Positions 41,993 through 50,336 of a DNA stretch of 64,000 nucleotides are shown here, in pieces. The position numbers and the translations under genes are program-made. Every line of letters starts with the position of its first letter. Position 1 is the first letter of the stretch. Under the pieces are notes generated by a model. It was not told the origin of the DNA, searched no databases, and saw only the letters and a list, made by a program, of their open reading frames with translations. The stretch comes from Alcanivorax sp. S71-1-4 (GTDB lineage: Bacteria; Pseudomonadota; Gammaproteobacteria; Pseudomonadales; Alcanivoracaceae), in assembly GCF_009846755.1 (NCBI RefSeq), contig NZ_AQOR01000006.1, positions 113,049 to 177,048 of the forward strand, written 5' to 3'.

Positions 41993-43552
41993 ATGTCCAA
42001 AGAACATGTTGATGTGCTGATCATCGGCGCCGGCCTGTCCGGCATCGGCGCCGCCTGCCATCTGACCCGCGAATGCCCCGGCAAGACCTACGCCATCCTC
42101 GAAGGCCGTGAAGCTGTGGGCGGCACCTGGGACCTGTTCCGCTATCCGGGCATCCGTTCGGATTCCGACATGTACACCCTCGGCTATTCCTTCAAGCCCT
42201 GGACCAACCCGAAAGTGATCGCCGACGGCCCGTCGATTCGCGACTACATCAACGAAACCGCCGACGAATACAACGTGCGCCCGCACATCCGTTTCGGTCA
42301 CCGCGTGCAGAGCGCGAACTGGTCCAGTGAAGAAGGCGTGTGGACCGTGCAGGCACGCCGTACGGCGGACGACGAACTGGTGGAAATCACCGCCGGCTTC
42401 GTGATTGCCTGCACCGGCTATTATAAGTACGAAGCCGGCTATACACCGGAATTCCCCGGCCGCGACAGCTTCAAGGGCCAGGTGATCCACCCGCAGAAAT
42501 GGCCGGAAGATCTCGATTACCGTGGCAAGCGCGTGGTGATTATCGGCAGTGGCGCGACCGCCGTGACGCTGGTGCCGGCGATGGCCGACCAGGCCGCGCA
42601 TGTGACCATGCTGCAACGCTCGCCGACCTACGTCGCCACCGTGCCGGAAGAAGACCCGATTTCGGTGCAACTGCGTCGCTTCCTGCCAGAGAAAATGGTC
42701 TACCGGCTGGCGCGCACCCGCAACGTGGGTTTGCAGATGCTGGTCTACAAACTGTCCAAGACGCGCCCGCGCATGATGCGCCGTCTGCTGCTGAAGCAGG
42801 CACGCTGGCAACTGGGCAAGGATTTCGACATGTCGCACTTCTCGCCCAGCTACAACCCGTGGGACGAGCGCCTGTGCGCGGTGCCGAACGGCGATCTGTT
42901 CAAGGTGCTGAAAAAAGGCAAGGCGTCGGTGGTCACCGACCATATCGAGACCTTTAACGAAACCGGCATCCGGCTGAAATCCGGCCAGCAACTGGATGCA
43001 GACATCATCATCACCGCCACCGGCCTGGACCTGCAGTTGCTCGGCGGCGCCGAGATCAATGTCGACGGCAAGCCCTTCGAGATCAACCAGTCCACCGCCT
43101 ACAAGGCACTGATGCTGAGCGACCTGCCGAATGCGGCGATGATCTTCGGCTACACCAACGCCTCCTGGACGCTGAAAGCCGACATCAGTTGCGAATACAT
43201 CTGCCGCCTGCTCAAGCACATGGACAACACCGGCACACGCATTTGCGTACCACGCGTACCGGCCGACATGGCAGAGCAGCCGTTCATGGACATGCAGTCC
43301 GGCTATATCCAGCGGGCCGTCAACAAGTTCCCGAAACAGGGCGACAAGGCACCCTGGAAGCTGAAGCAGAATTACGCTTTCGACCTGGCCATGCTGCGCT
43401 ACAGCAAGGTGGATGACGGGTCAGTGGAATTTGCCAACCCGAAGCCGGCGGTGAAGAAGACAGCCGCGAAGAAAACCACCAAGGCCGCACCACGCAAGAA
43501 AGCCGCGACAAAAGCCAAGGCGCCGAAAAGCGCGGTAAAAGCCTCCGCGTGA
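41993..43552 (+). CDS. almA: AlmA-like flavin-binding monooxygenase (long-chain alkane)
   Basis: A 519-aa FAD/NADPH monooxygenase. FAD site 'IIGAGLSGIGAACHL' is at about residues 9-23, the Baeyer-Villiger fingerprint 'FKGQVIHPQKWP' near 160, and the NADPH site 'VVIIGSGATAVTLVP' near 180. The overall pattern matches AlmA, which hydroxylates long-chain n-alkanes in Alcanivorax and Acinetobacter. After about residue 485 comes a Lys/Ala-rich histone-H1-like tail of about 36 residues that the enzymatic domain does not need. A leader of 286 bp precedes it. The alkane role is known for the family; for this copy it is inferred. Confidence 0.88.
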   Translation: MSKEHVDVLIIGAGLSGIGAACHLTRECPGKTYAILEGREAVGGTWDLFRYPGIRSDSDMYTLGYSFKPWTNPKVIADGPSIRDYINETADEYNVRPHIRFGHRVQSANWSSEEGVWTVQARRTADDELVEITAGFVIACTGYYKYEAGYTPEFPGRDSFKGQVIHPQKWPEDLDYRGKRVVIIGSGATAVTLVPAMADQAAHVTMLQRSPTYVATVPEEDPISVQLRRFLPEKMVYRLARTRNVGLQMLVYKLSKTRPRMMRRLLLKQARWQLGKDFDMSHFSPSYNPWDERLCAVPNGDLFKVLKKGKASVVTDHIETFNETGIRLKSGQQLDADIIITATGLDLQLLGGAEINVDGKPFEINQSTAYKALMLSDLPNAAMIFGYTNASWTLKADISCEYICRLLKHMDNTGTRICVPRVPADMAEQPFMDMQSGYIQRAVNKFPKQGDKAPWKLKQNYAFDLAMLRYSKVDDGSVEFANPKPAVKKTAAKKTTKAAPRKKAATKAKAPKSAVKASA

Positions 43553-43597
43553 TGTGATGCATACCCTTCCCTGCGAAGGTGTTATGTCACCGTTGGA

Positions 43598-43766
43598 GTA
43601 GGGTGGGTAGAGCCAAAGGCGAAACCCACCGGGACTATGTTGCGCACTGCTCGCACAAAACCATCGAAACTACCCACCTCCCAAGCCGGGTGGTTTCGAT
43701 AATTTTGCGGGAGTGAATAACGGGCATGGACCCGGTGGGTTTCGCCTTTGGCTCTACCCACCCTAC
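43598..43766. repeat. Palindromic intergenic repeat, copy 3 (169 bp)
   Basis: The same ends as copy 2: GTAGGGTGGGTAGAGCCAAA and its inverse at the right. Its inner sequence is the reverse complement of copy 2 with scattered changes, and the length is identical. It folds into a long imperfect hairpin. It overlaps the 3' end of the lipoprotein gene on the minus strand. Confidence 0.92.
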
Positions 43767-44153
43767 CGGCCAGTCAATCATACCCCGCAACACTTCATCC
43801 ACCCGCTCTGTTTCCTGCAGCAGCGCATCGCACACCGGTTGCGGCGCGCCACACAGAACTCCCGTACGCACCACCAGCACACCGTCCTGTTCTACCAGCT
43901 CCCGTTTCAGCGCCGCCGGGTGCGCCGCGTGCGTCGGCGGCGTAAACAGCCAGATACGCTGGTGTGCTTCGTCAATGGCCAGTGTCCAACCTGCCTGCTG
44001 CTGCACCTGGATATCCGGATTCTGACGGAGCCTGGCCAGCAAGCTCTGCGGCGTGCCGTATTCCGGGTGCGGTGTCAGGGCCGGTGTGCTTGCGCAACCC
44101 GACAGCCACAGCGCAGCCAGGCAAAGCAGTGCAGCATCAGTCTTGCGTTTCAT
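43635..44153 (-). CDS. Lipoprotein whose C-terminus is encoded by the palindromic repeat
   Basis: A 172-aa product with a lipobox ending 'LWLSGC' at about residue 20. The authentic domain includes 'LLARLRQNPDIQVQQQAGWTLAIDEAHQRIWLFTPPTHAAHPA' patterns. From 'VGWVEPKAKPTG' onward (the last 43 residues) the frame runs inside the repeat, ending at a stop there. The intact gene probably ended differently. GGAG lies about ten bases before the ATG. It overlaps the GNAT gene by 17 bp. Function unknown. Confidence 0.75.
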   Translation of the reverse strand: MKRKTDAALLCLAALWLSGCASTPALTPHPEYGTPQSLLARLRQNPDIQVQQQAGWTLAIDEAHQRIWLFTPPTHAAHPAALKRELVEQDGVLVVRTGVLCGAPQPVCDALLQETERVDEVLRGMIDWPVGWVEPKAKPTGSMPVIHSRKIIETTRLGRWVVSMVLCEQCAT

Positions 44154-44607
44154 CCAGTATCCTCTCCAGCCAGAGTCGGTCGCGGTGCCGGATACCCTGC
44201 TCAAAAATCGGCGCGTCATAATGGCGAGTGAAGTAATCCCGTTCTACCGCCACTACGCGAAAGCCTGCGCGCTGATAAAACGCAAGCTGGTAACCGAAGG
44301 TGCCGGTGCCCAGGCACAGCCGCCGGGTGCCCTGCACGCGCACGGCGTCAATCACCACTGCCAGCAGACGCGTGCCGACACCCTGCCCCTGTATGGCGGG
44401 CAACACCGAAATGTTCATCACTTCCAGGCCACCGTCACCGTGCGGGGCCAGCACACAGGCGCCGACAATCTCCTCGTCGCGGAGCGCCGCATAACATTGC
44501 GCATTGGGCAGATAGCCGCGCACCTTATTTTCGTCAGGGTCTGCTTCGCGCAGCAGCGCCATGGGCAATGCCGCCGGTGCGATCGGTTGTATCCGCAATG
44601 CACTCAT
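44137..44607 (-). CDS. GNAT-family N-acetyltransferase
   Basis: A 156-aa acetyltransferase. The acetyl-CoA binding loop 'ISVLPAIQGQGVGTRLLAVVI' (about residues 67-87) is the Q/RxxGxG/A signature, and 'YQLAFYQRAGFRVVAVERDYF' the C-terminal motif. Acceptor unknown. The ATG overlaps the stop of the upstream membrane-protein gene (ATGA) and its end overlaps the lipoprotein gene, so three genes form one operon. Confidence 0.9.
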   Translation of the reverse strand: MSALRIQPIAPAALPMALLREADPDENKVRGYLPNAQCYAALRDEEIVGACVLAPHGDGGLEVMNISVLPAIQGQGVGTRLLAVVIDAVRVQGTRRLCLGTGTFGYQLAFYQRAGFRVVAVERDYFTRHYDAPIFEQGIRHRDRLWLERILDETQD

Positions 44608-46379
44608 GGTGTGTCCTGATTCACCAGCGGCAGGCGCTGCTCGCCCGTCAGCAGGTCCGGCCATACCGGTGCCGCCGGCACCAGCTCGCCCGCTTCGATG
44701 TGCTGGCGCCAGCGGTCATACCCCATGTGCCGGCCAAACGAGCCGGCACGGCGCCAGCCTGTGTCATCGCGCGCCAGCAGCCAGCTCTCGGGGATCGCAT
44801 TGGCGGCGTAGCGCACCAGCACCACCGCTTCGTCTGCACCATCATCATTCAGGTCCACCAGCCAGATGGCGCACTGATGTTGCGGCGACAGGCAGTACAC
44901 CGTCTCCCAGCTATCGCCTTTCTCTTGCAGATGGGCCACCAGGTCATCGGGCAACACGGAGGCGCCACCCGGCCCATGCAGCACGGTGATCTGCCTGCGC
45001 ACGTCTTCTGCACTCAGCACATCGGACGAGGCGGCCGAGGAGGCCGCCAGCGTCTGGCGGGCACGGGTCGCAATATCCGTCAGGCGCGCATTGCCCTGCT
45101 GTGCCGACAATGCCGCAAGCGCCATCAGGCCCCAGCGGTCCGAACGGTGGCGCAGGTAATAAAAATCAAATGACTCGGTGCTGACGCGCCCGTCCAGCAA
45201 CCGCGCCACCTGATCCGCCACGGCCAGGCGGCGCGGGTCCATCACCGGCGAGAGCAACAGCCCCAGCGTGATCAACCCCACCACCGCCACCGTAATATTG
45301 GTCGGCCCGATACTGCGCATCCAGCCGCCACGCCGAAACCAGGACAGGCTGTAGCCCAGTGCGTAAACGGTGATCAGCAACCAGACAAACAACGCCCAGA
45401 TGCGATCTTCCGTCCAGCCGTACTGATGAATCCGCATCGACAGCGCAACGCCCGCCACGGTCACCACCACCGGCAACGACAGCCAGGCCACGCTGATCGC
45501 GAGCGCCAGCCAGCGCGGATAAGGCGGCGCCTGCGTGCCCTCCTGCCAGGCGCAGTTGATGAAATTCACCGCCAGCACCGCAAACCACAACAGGAAAAAT
45601 GCCGCCGAGCCGGTGGCAAACAAGGTGTCCAGGCCCGTCATCGGTAACGCCAGCACCCAGAACACGCCGAACACCAGCAGCAGGGGCAGCAGCCAGCTGT
45701 TCAGGCCGAGCCAGTAGCGCCGCAAGCCGCCGAGCAGCCCCACCCGCGCCAGTCCCTGCGCGAACACACTGCCGACGACAATGCCCGTCACCGGGAAAAT
45801 AAACACCGGCTCGCGGATCAGCCGCTTGAGAAAATCCAGCCCGATGCTGTCCATCAGCATGGCGCCGGCCATCAGCACCGCCCAGAACAGCAGCGTCACC
45901 GCAAACACGCTCGCCAACAACATGCCGTTGCGCCAGGCCAGCTCGAACAGGTGGTGATAATCCCAGCGTCCCTGCCGCCAGCCCGCGACCAGCGGCACCA
46001 GCACAAACAGCGCCACCAGCGCACCCAGCACCTGCCCCGGCCCGTTCGCCACCCGCCCCCAGCCACGGGAAGAGGCCACCGTCTCCAGCGGATCACTGAC
46101 CCAGCCGGCGTACACACCCAGCAGCCCATAGATGATCACCACAGCCAGCATGAGCCCGCCCCACTGACGGCGCCCCATGCCCGATTGCGCAGACAGATAC
46201 CAGGCACCGGGCACTGCGAAAGCGAGCCATAACAACGCCCCCAGCCACATTGGCGAGGTGGCCGGCCAGACGGTGTATTCCGCCGCCTGCCAGAGCCAGC
46301 ACAGCAGGGCGCCCTGCACTGTGCCGATCAGCATCAGGAGACGTGAAGCGGCGGGCGTGTGTTCGATTTCCTGAGACAT
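44604..46379 (-). CDS. Large polytopic membrane protein, DUF4153-like
   Basis: A 591-aa protein with about eleven hydrophobic segments in the first 400 residues, then a soluble tail ('VLPDDLVAHLQEKGDSWETVYCLSPQHQCAIWLVDLNDDGADEAVV'). The tail has a calcium-loop-like 'DLNDDGADE'. The membrane part resembles DUF4153 proteins. First gene of an operon with GNAT and lipoprotein genes. Function unknown. The gap upstream (46380-46556) holds an inverted repeat around CTGAAACGC and no gene. Confidence 0.78.
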   Translation of the reverse strand: MSQEIEHTPAASRLLMLIGTVQGALLCWLWQAAEYTVWPATSPMWLGALLWLAFAVPGAWYLSAQSGMGRRQWGGLMLAVVIIYGLLGVYAGWVSDPLETVASSRGWGRVANGPGQVLGALVALFVLVPLVAGWRQGRWDYHHLFELAWRNGMLLASVFAVTLLFWAVLMAGAMLMDSIGLDFLKRLIREPVFIFPVTGIVVGSVFAQGLARVGLLGGLRRYWLGLNSWLLPLLLVFGVFWVLALPMTGLDTLFATGSAAFFLLWFAVLAVNFINCAWQEGTQAPPYPRWLALAISVAWLSLPVVVTVAGVALSMRIHQYGWTEDRIWALFVWLLITVYALGYSLSWFRRGGWMRSIGPTNITVAVVGLITLGLLLSPVMDPRRLAVADQVARLLDGRVSTESFDFYYLRHRSDRWGLMALAALSAQQGNARLTDIATRARQTLAASSAASSDVLSAEDVRRQITVLHGPGGASVLPDDLVAHLQEKGDSWETVYCLSPQHQCAIWLVDLNDDGADEAVVLVRYAANAIPESWLLARDDTGWRRAGSFGRHMGYDRWRQHIEAGELVPAAPVWPDLLTGEQRLPLVNQDTP

Positions 46380-46556
46380 GGCGTTCCCTGCATTGAGAAG
46401 AAGTGAGGCCCGGTGGTATGACGGACGTCGTTCAGCAGGCCGCTGAAACGCAGCCTGCGTCGCACAGGTGGCTTGAGAAAACCTCGAAGAGGCGTTTTCA
46501 ACACCCCGTTATAGACCACTGTGCACGGGAAGATTCCGCCGTTGATCAGTGCGCCA

Positions 46557-47795
46557 TCAAGGCATCAGGCAGCGCGCAATCTGCGCAGCATCTTCGTCAC
46601 TGACCCCGGTGCTTTCGGCCATATCACGCCACCGGGAAACGGCATGCAGCACGGCTTCGGCGCCGGCCTCCACTTCGGGCCGGGGCAGACCAAACACCTT
46701 GCCCAGTGCCGTCACTTCGGACGGACGCGGCGCCCAGGGCTTGAGGCCGAACCCCGCCACGGGATACTCCCCCACACTCAGTGACGGCACCAGATCATAG
46801 GCCGGCGCCAGCCGGCAGCCTGACGCATCACAGAACAGCGAAAAATTGCGCTCGTGGTCATCCAGGTTGTTGATCGCACGATTGAACAGCATCAGCCGCA
46901 ACAATTGGGCCAGGTCCGCTTCGATAGCCACGGAATAACGGCGCAGCAGCGCCGCAATATCGTCATAGCGAAACACCCCGCCATGATCCCGCTGGCTGGC
47001 CGGTTCCTTGAGCAGGCTGTTGATCGTCAGCAAGTGCCGTCGCTGGCCGTGGGCATCAATATCGAAACGATCGACCAGCAATACTTCACGCCCATTGATG
47101 CCTTCCCGCACCTGCCCGTCCGGCACGCCAATGCCCGCAGCGCGCGCCATGCGCAGGCAAGCAAGCTCCACGCGGGCATTGTTGTAGCGGTCCTGCCCCA
47201 ATCGGTTGAACTTTGCCAGCCAGTGCCGGCCGTTGTCGTACAACAGCGCCTTGGGACGTGCGCCACCGACGCCGCTGCCCGCATTGGTGAGGTACAGCAG
47301 GCTCATGTCATCCGGGTACTGACGCAGATAGGCCGGGTTGTCGATGTGCTGCGCGGCGTCTTCCGCACGCGCCAATTGGGCAAGGGGTGTGCCGGACTCC
47401 CAGCCCGGCGTCTCACCGCGCGGCACCACACTCAATGCACCAATGCGTGACGCCCCCACCATGGCCAGCATGTCGATGGCGCTGTGCGCATTGAGACGCT
47501 GCTGGTCGCGATAAAGTGCCAGGCGCGCCAGCACCTTGCGGCCCCAATCATCCGGCAGGTAGTCGTCGAGGAATCCCGGCATGCCGCCAGCACAACGCAA
47601 CACCACTTCCCCGGCTTGCAGCGGCAACTGACGCGGGTCCAGCGGAAAGGCACCCGGCGCCGCCAGATAGTCGGCCCGATAGCGGAACCCGACGCGCTGC
47701 AACAGGCCGCGATCTTCTTCCAGCACCATCTCCGCCGCCCAGATGCGGCCAGTGGGAGAGGTATTCAGGTGGATGTCATAGCGTGCCGTCGTCAT
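46557..47795 (-). CDS. hipA: HipA-family serine/threonine kinase toxin
   Basis: A 412-aa HipA-type kinase. Residues 1-100 are the N-subdomain ('GLLQRVGFRYRADYLAAPGAFPL'). The Gly-rich 'GSGVGGARPKALL' contacts ATP. The catalytic loop is 'NNLDDHERNFSLF' (about 308-320, with Asp312/Asp313, His314, Asn317), and 'LAPAYDLVPS' is the metal-binding motif. Known HipA toxins phosphorylate aminoacyl-tRNA synthetases and arrest growth; the substrate of this one is not shown. It overlaps hipB by 20 bp. Confidence 0.93.
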   Translation of the reverse strand: MTTARYDIHLNTSPTGRIWAAEMVLEEDRGLLQRVGFRYRADYLAAPGAFPLDPRQLPLQAGEVVLRCAGGMPGFLDDYLPDDWGRKVLARLALYRDQQRLNAHSAIDMLAMVGASRIGALSVVPRGETPGWESGTPLAQLARAEDAAQHIDNPAYLRQYPDDMSLLYLTNAGSGVGGARPKALLYDNGRHWLAKFNRLGQDRYNNARVELACLRMARAAGIGVPDGQVREGINGREVLLVDRFDIDAHGQRRHLLTINSLLKEPASQRDHGGVFRYDDIAALLRRYSVAIEADLAQLLRLMLFNRAINNLDDHERNFSLFCDASGCRLAPAYDLVPSLSVGEYPVAGFGLKPWAPRPSEVTALGKVFGLPRPEVEAGAEAVLHAVSRWRDMAESTGVSDEDAAQIARCLMP

Positions 47796-48027
47796 CGAAC
47801 AGACTGGCCTCCATCACGAACAACGCGTCGAAACCTGACGCCAGGCCCAGCACCTCGGCGGCGGCATAGTAGCGGCCGAGCGCCACGCCCGGGTCGCCCT
47901 GTTCCATTTTTTGCAGGGTCGAACGCGCCACGCCGATACGCAGGGCAAATGCCTGCATGTCATCACCGGGGAAGCGCCGCCGACGCGCCTCACGCAGGCG
48001 ACGGCCCACGGCGGCAAGGTTACTCAT
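47776..48027 (-). CDS. hipB: HipB-like antitoxin and repressor
   Basis: An 83-aa XRE-type HTH protein ('DDMQAFALRIGVARSTLQKMEQGDPGVALGRYYAAAEVLG'). GGAG lies five bases before ATG 48027; a GTG six bases earlier is in frame but not needed. It overlaps hipA by 20 bp, typical for hipBA. The two palindromes upstream (48037-48056, 48078-48097) fit an autoregulated operon. Confidence 0.9.
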   Translation of the reverse strand: MSNLAAVGRRLREARRRRFPGDDMQAFALRIGVARSTLQKMEQGDPGVALGRYYAAAEVLGLASGFDALFVMEASLFDDDGTL

Positions 48028-48036
48028 GGTCACTCC

Positions 48037-48056
48037 TTTACCGTAATTACGGTAAA
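48037..48056. promoter_or_regulatory. hipB operator 1
   Basis: TTTACCGTAATTACGGTAAA, a perfect 20-bp palindrome covering the ribosome-site region and just downstream of a TATAAAT -10 element (minus strand, 48064-48070). Confidence 0.75.
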
Positions 48057-48077
48057 TAATGCCATTTATACCACCGA

Positions 48078-48097
48078 TTTACCATTATTACGGTACA
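48078..48097. promoter_or_regulatory. hipB operator 2 (imperfect)
   Basis: TTTACCATTATTACGGTACA repeats operator 1 with a few changes, centred 41 bp upstream. It covers the likely -35 area and abuts the lysR stop codon, so a HipB dimer pair could bridge the promoter. Confidence 0.65.
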
Positions 48098-49000
48098 TCA
48101 CTCCCCCACCAGCACCCGGCTTCGCAACCAGCGCAACGCCGGGTCATCTTCCTGGTCGCGGTGCCAGTACAGGTACAGGGACAACGGCGGCAGGCGCACC
48201 GGCAGTTCACGGATCACCACATTCGGCAATGGCAACTGCTCGGCCAGCACGCGCGGCAACGTCAGCAGCAGATCGGTAGCGCCCACCGTCGCCATGGCCG
48301 ACTGGTGATGCTGGCAGCGCAGCGCGATCTGCCGGTGATAGCCCGCCTGGGCCAGCCCGAAGTCCTCCAGCCCCGGCCCGCGCCGGCGCGAGGACACCAG
48401 CACATGCCGGGCAGCCAGGTAGCTCTCCAGCGTCAGCGGGCCGGTGGCGAGCGGGTGGTCGGCGCGCAGCATGACCACCAGGGGCACGTCCATCAGAGGC
48501 TGCTGGCTGATCTCGGCATCCACCGGCAACTGCACATCAATGGCCAGATCAAGCCGGCCGGCCGCCAGGGTCGAGGCCAGTTCGCGCCGGCCCACGGTCA
48601 GCGACTGCACATCCACCCCCGGCGCTTCGTCCGCCAGCATGCGCATCAGCCCCGGCAACACGCAGGCTTCCAGACCACTGCGCAACGCCAGCACAAAGGT
48701 ACGGCGCGCCTGGCCCGGCTCAAAACCGCCCATGCCGGTCAGGCAACCCTGTAAGCCGTGCAGCGCCTCGCGCACCGGCATGATCAGCTCCCGCGCCCGG
48801 GGCGTGGGCACCATGTCGCGGCCACGACGCACGAACAGCGGATCGCTCAACCGGTCCCGCAGCCGCGCCAGCGCATGGCTCACCGCCGGCTGGCTCAGGC
48901 TCAGCAGACTGGCGGCGCGGGTGATGGAGCCTTCGCGGTAGATCGCCTCGAACACCACGAACAGGTTCAGGTCGATGCTGCCGATATTCAGTGTTTGCAT
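48098..49000 (-). CDS. LysR-family transcriptional regulator
   Basis: A 300-aa LTTR. The HTH is 'DLNLFVVFEAIYREGSITRAASLLSLSQPAVSHALARLRDRLSDPLFVRRGRDMVPT' in its usual place (residues 10-70). The C-terminal part is the periplasmic-binding-like effector domain. It is divergent from the acyl-CoA dehydrogenase operon, with 96 bp between, and likely regulates it. Its inducer is not evident from sequence. Confidence 0.92.
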   Translation of the reverse strand: MQTLNIGSIDLNLFVVFEAIYREGSITRAASLLSLSQPAVSHALARLRDRLSDPLFVRRGRDMVPTPRARELIMPVREALHGLQGCLTGMGGFEPGQARRTFVLALRSGLEACVLPGLMRMLADEAPGVDVQSLTVGRRELASTLAAGRLDLAIDVQLPVDAEISQQPLMDVPLVVMLRADHPLATGPLTLESYLAARHVLVSSRRRGPGLEDFGLAQAGYHRQIALRCQHHQSAMATVGATDLLLTLPRVLAEQLPLPNVVIRELPVRLPPLSLYLYWHRDQEDDPALRWLRSRVLVGE

Positions 49001-49096
49001 GTGGGAGGATTCACACTATTCATTCGATTCATTGGCAAGCCTTCCATACACTCGGGTGATTGGCAATCCACCCGCCGTTATCAACAGGAGCACCCC

Positions 49097-50305
49097 ATGG
49101 ACTTCAGCCTGTCCCCGACCGCACAGGACTACTGCGACCGCGTGCGCCGTTTCATGGACGAGGAAATCCGTCCCGTGGAGCACGCCTACCACCGCGAACT
49201 CCAGCAACGGGATGATAAGTGGGTGGTGCTGCCGATCATTCGTGAATTGAAAGCCAAGGCACGCGCTGCGGGCCTGTGGAATATGTTCCTGCCGGATGCC
49301 GAGCTGGGTGCCGGGCTGTCGGTCACCGATTACGCGCCCGTGGCCGAGCTGACCGGCCAGAGCGCCATCGCCCCGGAAATCTTCAACTGCAACGCACCGG
49401 ACACCGGCAACATGGAAGTGCTGTATCACTACGGCAGCGACGCTCAGAAAGCCGAGTGGCTCACGCCGCTGCTGGCCGGCGAGATCCGCTCCGCGTTCTG
49501 CATGACCGAGCCGGACGTGGCCTCCTCCGACGCCACCAACATGGCCGCCACCGCCCTGATCGACGGCGACGAAGTGGTGCTCAATGGCCGCAAATGGTGG
49601 AGCACCGGCATCGGCCACCCGGACTGCCGCGTGCTGATCTTCATGGGCCTGACCGATCCGGGCGCGCACCGCCACGCACAACATTCCATGGTGCTGGTGC
49701 CCAAAGATGCGCCCGGCGTGCGCGTGACACGCATGCTGCAGACCATGGGCATGTACGACGAGCCCTACGGCCATGGCGAAGTCGAGTTCAATAACGTGCG
49801 CCTGCCGGTGAGCAACATCATCGCCGGCCCTGGCCGCGGTTTTGAAATCGCCCAGGGCCGGCTCGGCCCCGGCCGCATTCATCACTGCATGCGCCTGATC
49901 GGCCTGGCCGAACTGGCCCTGCAACTGATGTGCGAGCGCGGCACCGCCCGCCAGGCGTTCGGCAAGCCGCTGGTCAACCTCGGCGGCAACCGCGAACGTA
50001 TCGCCGACGCGCGCATGATGATTGAGCAGGCGCGTCTGCTGGTGCTGAAAGCCGCCTGGCTGATCGACCAGCGTGGCGTGATGGCGGCCATGAGTGAAAT
50101 CTCGCAGATCAAGGTCATCTGCCCGAACGTGGCGCAGACCGTGGTCGACATGGCCATGCAGATCCACGGCGGCGCCGGCCTGAGCGAAGACACCCCGCTG
50201 GCCATGGCCTGGACCGCTGCCCGTGCCCTGCGCCTGGCCGACGGCCCCGACGAAGTGCATCGCGGGCTGGTGGCGAAATTCGAACTGATGAAATACCGTG
50301 GCTGA
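49097..50305 (+). CDS. Acyl-CoA dehydrogenase
   Basis: A 402-aa flavoprotein. 'MTEPDVASSDATNMAATA' is the family FAD/substrate motif, 'NGRKWWSTGIGHPDCRVLIFMG' follows, and 'QIHGGAGLSEDTPLAMAWTAARALRLADGPDEVHRGL' holds the C-terminal FAD contact. The pattern resembles ACAD10/11-type or phytanoyl/long-chain-specific dehydrogenases. AGGAG precedes the ATG. First gene of a run with two SDR genes on the same strand. Confidence 0.93.
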   Translation: MDFSLSPTAQDYCDRVRRFMDEEIRPVEHAYHRELQQRDDKWVVLPIIRELKAKARAAGLWNMFLPDAELGAGLSVTDYAPVAELTGQSAIAPEIFNCNAPDTGNMEVLYHYGSDAQKAEWLTPLLAGEIRSAFCMTEPDVASSDATNMAATALIDGDEVVLNGRKWWSTGIGHPDCRVLIFMGLTDPGAHRHAQHSMVLVPKDAPGVRVTRMLQTMGMYDEPYGHGEVEFNNVRLPVSNIIAGPGRGFEIAQGRLGPGRIHHCMRLIGLAELALQLMCERGTARQAFGKPLVNLGGNRERIADARMMIEQARLLVLKAAWLIDQRGVMAAMSEISQIKVICPNVAQTVVDMAMQIHGGAGLSEDTPLAMAWTAARALRLADGPDEVHRGLVAKFELMKYRG

Positions 50306-50336
50306 TTGCCGCATTGACTGAAGAGAGCCCATCAAG

